Positions 59,780 through 64,000 of a stretch of 64,000 bases of DNA are shown one piece after another. Source of the stretch: Anodontia alba (lineage: Eukaryota; Mollusca; Bivalvia; Lucinida; Lucinidae). Position numbers and translations under genes: made by a program. The notes below the pieces were generated by a model. It did no database searches and had not been told where the DNA came from. It was given only the letters and a program-made list of their open reading frames with translations. The stretch covers positions 36,636,152-36,700,151 of the forward strand of contig OZ024836.1 in the NCBI GenBank assembly GCA_964016985.1, given 5' to 3'. Within the stretch, counting starts at the first letter, position 1, and each line of letters begins with the position of its first letter.

Positions 59780-60210
59780 CAACGTCAGAAAACGTACTCG
59801 CGACCGGCGAAAAATCAGTTCAGCCGGCACATCCGCAGAGTCTGCTCAGCGTCTTCGTTGTCCGCATGAAGAAACTTTGTATCTTTGGCTAGCTACGCAC
59901 CCAGTGAAGATTCTGATCAGACTGATCTGAATCTTGGCTGGGCGCACAAATCCGAAGGTACGCTTTTTGACGTAGAAGCTCAAACGATTAGGAGATGATT
60001 GGAAGGTTTTATGATTTCGTAGCAATTGCCCTACATATCTGTATATACCTGACTTGGTCAGCAACGTCTTCGTTGTCCGCATGAAGATTGGCTATCCATG
60101 CAAAAAGCGCCCAGGGAAGATTCCGATCAGACTGTGCAAATGCGCTTGCTGATCTGAATCTTCGCTGGACGCACATGTTCGAAGGTACGGTGTCTGACGT
60201 TGTGGTTCAA
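59780..60210. mobile_element. Two GATC-core hairpin elements in series
   Basis: AACGTCAGAAAACGTACTCG ... GAAGGTACGCTTTTTGACGT bracket the first (59780-59975). The second (60055-60210) has AAGATTCCGATCAGACTGTG mirrored by CTTGCTGATCTGAATCTTCG and ends GAAGGTACGGTGTCTGACGT. TCTTCGTTGTCCGCATGAAG occurs in both. Confidence 0.7.
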
Positions 60211-60214
60211 ATCA

Positions 60215-60460
60215 GGGCCCAGTTGTTCAAAACGTCGTCAGCTTAACGAGCTCGTTAAGGGTCATTTCGTTAGCTATTTTAGCGGATTCAATATAGAATA
60301 TTCTGATATTTTTTGCTGAAAAAATGTGAGTAGCTTTTTTGCACTGCAAAAGCTACTCACATTTTTTCAGCAAAAAATTTCAGCATATTTGCGTACCACT
60401 TGATGTAAATTTTAACGATTCGTTAACTATCGACATCGTTAGTTTTGAACAACTGGGTCC
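60215..60460. mobile_element. FB-2 MITE
   Basis: GGGCCCAGTTGTTCAAAACG and TTTGAACAACTGGGTCC ends; centre GCTTTTTTGCACTGCAAAAG. Confidence 0.93.
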
Positions 60461-60646
60461 AGGAGATGATCAGCAGCTATTACGGTTTTTAGGAGTTGTA
60501 CTGCATATCCCTGTATATATGACTTGGTCAGCAGCAGTTATCGTGAAATGTTGGTATAAAGGCCGTAATACGTCCCCCGTACTTCGATATAGCGATGATA
60601 CATGTATTACCAAATTTTCTAGTCCTTCCTTACGTTAACAAGTCTA

Positions 60647-60741
60647 CCTAGCAGAAACACAGCGTTGACACAACGTCGCTTCAGTGTTGATTCAACGTCG
60701 ATGTTGAATCGACGTTGTTTCAACGTTGTGTGCCCGCTGGG
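60647..60741. mobile_element. CCCAG-type palindromic MITE
   Basis: CCTAGCAGAAACACAGCGTT and AACGTTGTGTGCCCGCTGGG ends; centre GATTCAACGTCGATGTTGAATC. Confidence 0.8.
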
Positions 60742-60904
60742 TATGTAATGTGTAATCCCGTGTTCCCCAATAATATAAAGTAAAAACAGGGTGGGACTCA
60801 GAAGTTTGCAGTTTTAAACCAGATTTTCAATTTAGTTGTTACTTCTGGCAACCTTTTTACTGCATAATACTGTCTAGATGTGATTTGCAACCAAATTCTA
60901 CCTT

Positions 60905-61925
60905 ATGTGATAAATAAGATATCCCATGGTTCTGCGTACGTATGAGCGTTGATCACGCCCGTGACGAATATAAGACATAATGGCTTATTTTTGGACCTCG
61001 ACACACTGGCTTCACCAATTGTACCTATACGCCATGTTTGGTCAGACTTACAGAACAGATAATATGAGCCACACAAGATCTCGGATGGACGAAAAGCAAA
61101 GGTCAATTTTCAGGCTAGAGTGACCTCTTTACGAAATGTAACATGTCACCTTCATTAGAGTTTGATTTTCACTAGATAAATTTTGGTCAGCCTACACCAA
61201 ACAATGCAGGATTTATCCCCAAGACAATGTCTAATAGATAAGGTCACGTGTCAGTATATAGGCTACAGAAGCCTAATTTTTGGTACACAAGCTTTTCTAG
61301 ATGTACCCAAACGCGAAATTTGGTCAAACAATACAAAAGGTAAGACAGACATTTTTTCTATAATGTAGGTCAGAGATGAATATGACCTATATATGGTACG
61401 TAACAAATTGTCTTTACTACATTGACCCATATACTAATTTTAGTAAGCTTAGGCCAAACAGTAAAAGAGATATGCCCCGGACAAGCTATTATCTCAGACG
61501 AACTAGGACAGAGATAAAAATATAGGTCACAGTGATTCCTTTTGACATACTGCACATAGTTTTTACTAGATGTGCACACTAAATTTGGTTTGCCATTTGC
61601 CAAACAGTACAGAAGATATGCCTTGTACAGTTTTGTTTTCTTTAATGTAGGACAGAGATCAACATACAAGTCACAATGACCTACCTTTGATAAGCGATAT
61701 ACCATCGTCACTGTGTGTACACGTAACAACACACCACATTTGGTCAGCCAAGACCAAACGTAGTGTTTGGTCTAGGCTGACAAAATACGAGGTGTGGATA
61801 CTTTCATAACACGGGCAAAGTTTTTTTTTCTATAATGTAGGTCAGAAGTCAATATACAGGACACAGTGACCTACTCTTGGTACGCGATACATCGTATTCA
61901 TAAAATGTACCCATATGGCGAGTTT
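60905..61925. repeat. Degenerate tandem repeat of about 140-190 bp
   Basis: Six units with TGTAGGTCAGAGATGAATAT.., GTCACAGTGACCTAC and TGGTACGCGATA-like blocks. No coding content. Confidence 0.75.
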
Positions 61926-62010
61926 GGTCATTGGTATTAGCAGGTGTGTGCCAAGTATCTTGCCAATACAATACCCCACATGAAGACAATTTTTGTTGCT
62001 GTATTAAAAG

Positions 62011-62034
62011 GAGAGAGAGAGAGAGAGAGAGAGA
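62011..62034. repeat. (GA)n microsatellite
   Basis: Twelve GA units. Confidence 0.97.
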
Positions 62035-62599
62035 CCAAAACTTGTCTTTGTCAATTGTTCAGACCTTTGAGCACAATATTAGATAGATGATAATGAAACA
62101 TACATTGCTTCTAAACTGTGCAACTAACATATCTCTGCGTGTCTGCATGTCTGATATAAATGAGAAAATAATCACTCAATCGTTGATGTAAACGTCTGTA
62201 AATATTGTATTCATTTGTTTTGCCGGAAATGAAAACAATCTACATGTACAAGCATAATTAACTTGTTAAGTAGGTAACTGTATGTTATTCTTGTGTAGTT
62301 ATTGTTGTTTTCTATTCATTGTATATAGCAGTCCGCAAATAGGGTGTAATGACTTGCAATTTTGGGTCCCGAAAAAATAATTTTCCTTAACGTATTGTGT
62401 AAATAACATATTCGCAATTATTTTTATTTCGCGCTTTGACGGTTCATTAATGAAGAACAAGGCAAAATCGGGTCTCCAAATCGAATCAAAACACAGAAGA
62501 CAAAAAAAAAAAACAAAACAAAAACATGAAACTTGGAAGCGTTTTCCCTGGAGCGGTCCTCTGCATTATTTTACTTTTTATATGGTAATCGAGTCGTAT
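62035..62599. other. No gene recognised
   Basis: AT-rich sequence. I see no repeat family or conserved frame. Confidence 0.5.
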
Positions 62600-62706
62600 C
62601 CCAGTAAGCATTCTTTATAAATCTATAGCGGGCCGTTATCGGCCCGTCAGGGTAGCTGACGGGCCGATAACGGCCCGCTATAGATTTATAAAGAATGCCA
62701 GCTGGG
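62600..62706. mobile_element. CCCAG-ended MITE, near-perfect palindrome, AT duplication
   Basis: AT flanks; CCCAGTAAGCATTCTTTATA start, CTGGG end. About 45 bp on each side of GGTAG pair without mismatch (CGGGCCGTTATCGGCCCGTC and its mirror). Confidence 0.92.
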
Positions 62707-63859
62707 ATCTAAATGTTGTTCAAGCGAGCGATTCAGGCTCTTTTGGGTTTCATTTTCCTTGGTTTTCCTTGAAAATATCTGCTTTCCTTGCATTTTTTCA
62801 TAGTTGTCACTTATCAGACCATATTAAAACCAACACACACAGTGGTTTGTGCGAACAACTAATATTAAAAAAATAATTCTGAGATCAGTCTGCGCAGCTG
62901 CAGTATGATCAGTGTTTTCGCCGTTCGCATGAACATTCTTCAGAAAGCGACCAGCGAAAACTGATCAGACAGCGTAAATGCGTAGGCTATTTTGATAGGC
63001 TAGTTTTGATGCTCACAAATGCCATGATTTTTTGGTTTTGCTGTGGCCCGGCTGATATGAAGTCTGTTTATATAGTTGTAATGGAGATACATTGTTTATG
63101 AATGGAAAAGAAGAAAAAACATGCAGCTGTTCGTACCAGCCGCCAAAACTAAAAGGAACCTTACCGAAATCGCGGCCATCTGAGATCATATGCGCATAGT
63201 TTAATCAAAATCTACGTAGTTACCTAAAATAGATTTTACAAATAAAACTCTCAAAGGTTGTCCTTAGAAACAAAGAACACACAAAAGGGCGAAAATTGGA
63301 GATTCGGTTTTATTTAGTCTCCTCATATGCAGCAGTGTACATGTAGTTTGCGAGGCTGCATACGCCGCTTAGCGCAGGCTTAAACGGTACATTTGGGTAT
63401 TCGATTTTTCTCAAATTAATTAGAATGGGCTCAATGAGCTCAATACTGCGTATTCTAAATGCGTAGGTCCAGATCAATCTAGGCCTTCGCATTTCGCATA
63501 TATATTAGCCTGTGCAATGAGGTACTTTATTTTTCCTCATGAGTCTAGAAAGTCTCTAAAGACAACACAGGCTTCATCAAACGAAAACGGATCTTACGAA
63601 ATCGGACCTTTAACAATAACAATGTCTAATTGCAACTGCGAAAAGTGCAATATACTGACGAGCTTGAGAATCCCCTAGTTACATAAAAATACATATTGAA
63701 GCATCGAACAAACCCTAGAACAGGCCCTGGTGGGCCTGCGAGTTGAGAAATCTGGATTTAGATTGTGATGTTTGCAATAACGCCGTAGGCCTCTTTTCGC
63801 TTGGAGCGCTCCAGATGTTGCTTTTTGATGTGTATTCCAGGTTCTAAGCGCAAACGTTT
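62707..63859. other. No gene recognised
   Basis: A GATC-core hairpin lies around 62890-62990 (GATCAGTCTGCGCAGCTGCA..). A minus-strand ATGGCCGCGATTTCGGTAAG near 63175 looks like a start plus donor, but nothing supports it further. Confidence 0.45.
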
Positions 63860-64000
63860 TTACCCTTAAAGTGCTATTCACAACTGCAGCAGACGATATT
63901 TTGATTTGTGTTTTATATTGTATATTTCGGAGAAAATTAGAGTTGACATTTCATGTGAATCATCTGCCAAGCAGACGATTCACGTGACATGTCAAGTCTT
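63860..64000. mobile_element. Fold-back element (AGCAGACGATATT family), cut by the window edge
   Basis: TTAAAGTGCTATTCACAACT..GCAGCAGACGATATTTTG start, with TTGACATTTCATGTGAATCA mirrored by ATTCACGTGACATGTCAAGT. Confidence 0.7.

Noticed and set aside
63130..63185. Minus-strand ATGGCCGCGATTTCG plus GTAAGG as a first exon
   Set aside because: Only 15 coding bases, no upstream promoter element and no partner exon; may be chance.

Overview
This is a piece of a metazoan nuclear genome, most likely a marine bivalve mollusc. It has spliced genes with long introns, tRNA-derived SINEs, non-LTR retrotransposons, Tc1/mariner, pogo and hAT elements, and an unusually dense set of fold-back MITEs and minisatellite-bearing repeats of the kind common in bivalves. 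The bivalve assignment is inference from repeat style; I cannot name the species.

The one well-supported host gene lies on the minus strand from 22870 leftwards. Nine exons with correct GT/AG sites and matching phases (22813-22870, 20340-20447, 17249-18336, 15880-15999, 15119-15277, 10520-10588, 7910-8017, 6930-7076, 4248-4353) join into one 654-codon reading frame. It aligns by eye along its conserved half to the N-terminal domain and PPR region of mitochondrial RNA polymerase (POLRMT). The catalytic half is not in the window and should lie beyond its left edge. A 1,088-bp exon encodes a Lys/Ser-rich extension that human POLRMT lacks.

POLRMT introns carry most of the datable transposon history: a LINE relic split by a hAT element with an 8-bp target duplication (84-3082), a mariner with one premature stop (8798-10137), and a pogo/Tigger relic with a nested SINE (11123-12706). 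Numerous palindromic MITEs lie between them, some within 10-30 bp of splice sites.

From 23 kb to 64 kb I find no complete host gene. The region holds a near full-length LINE relic (24945-28436), a LINE fragment (55536-56610), SINEs, several repeats that combine minisatellite arrays with a hairpin end, microsatellites and dozens of fold-back elements. Two weak host-gene hints are a signal-peptide first exon (45499-45628, minus) next to a minisatellite apparently built from its own exon-intron junction, and a TISU-like start (40896, plus).

The most interesting structure is the fold-back population: families with unrelated termini and different target duplications (TA, AT, TTAA) share one of two palindromic cores. 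This suggests modular exchange of hairpin centres, which I cannot match to a described system from sequence alone.
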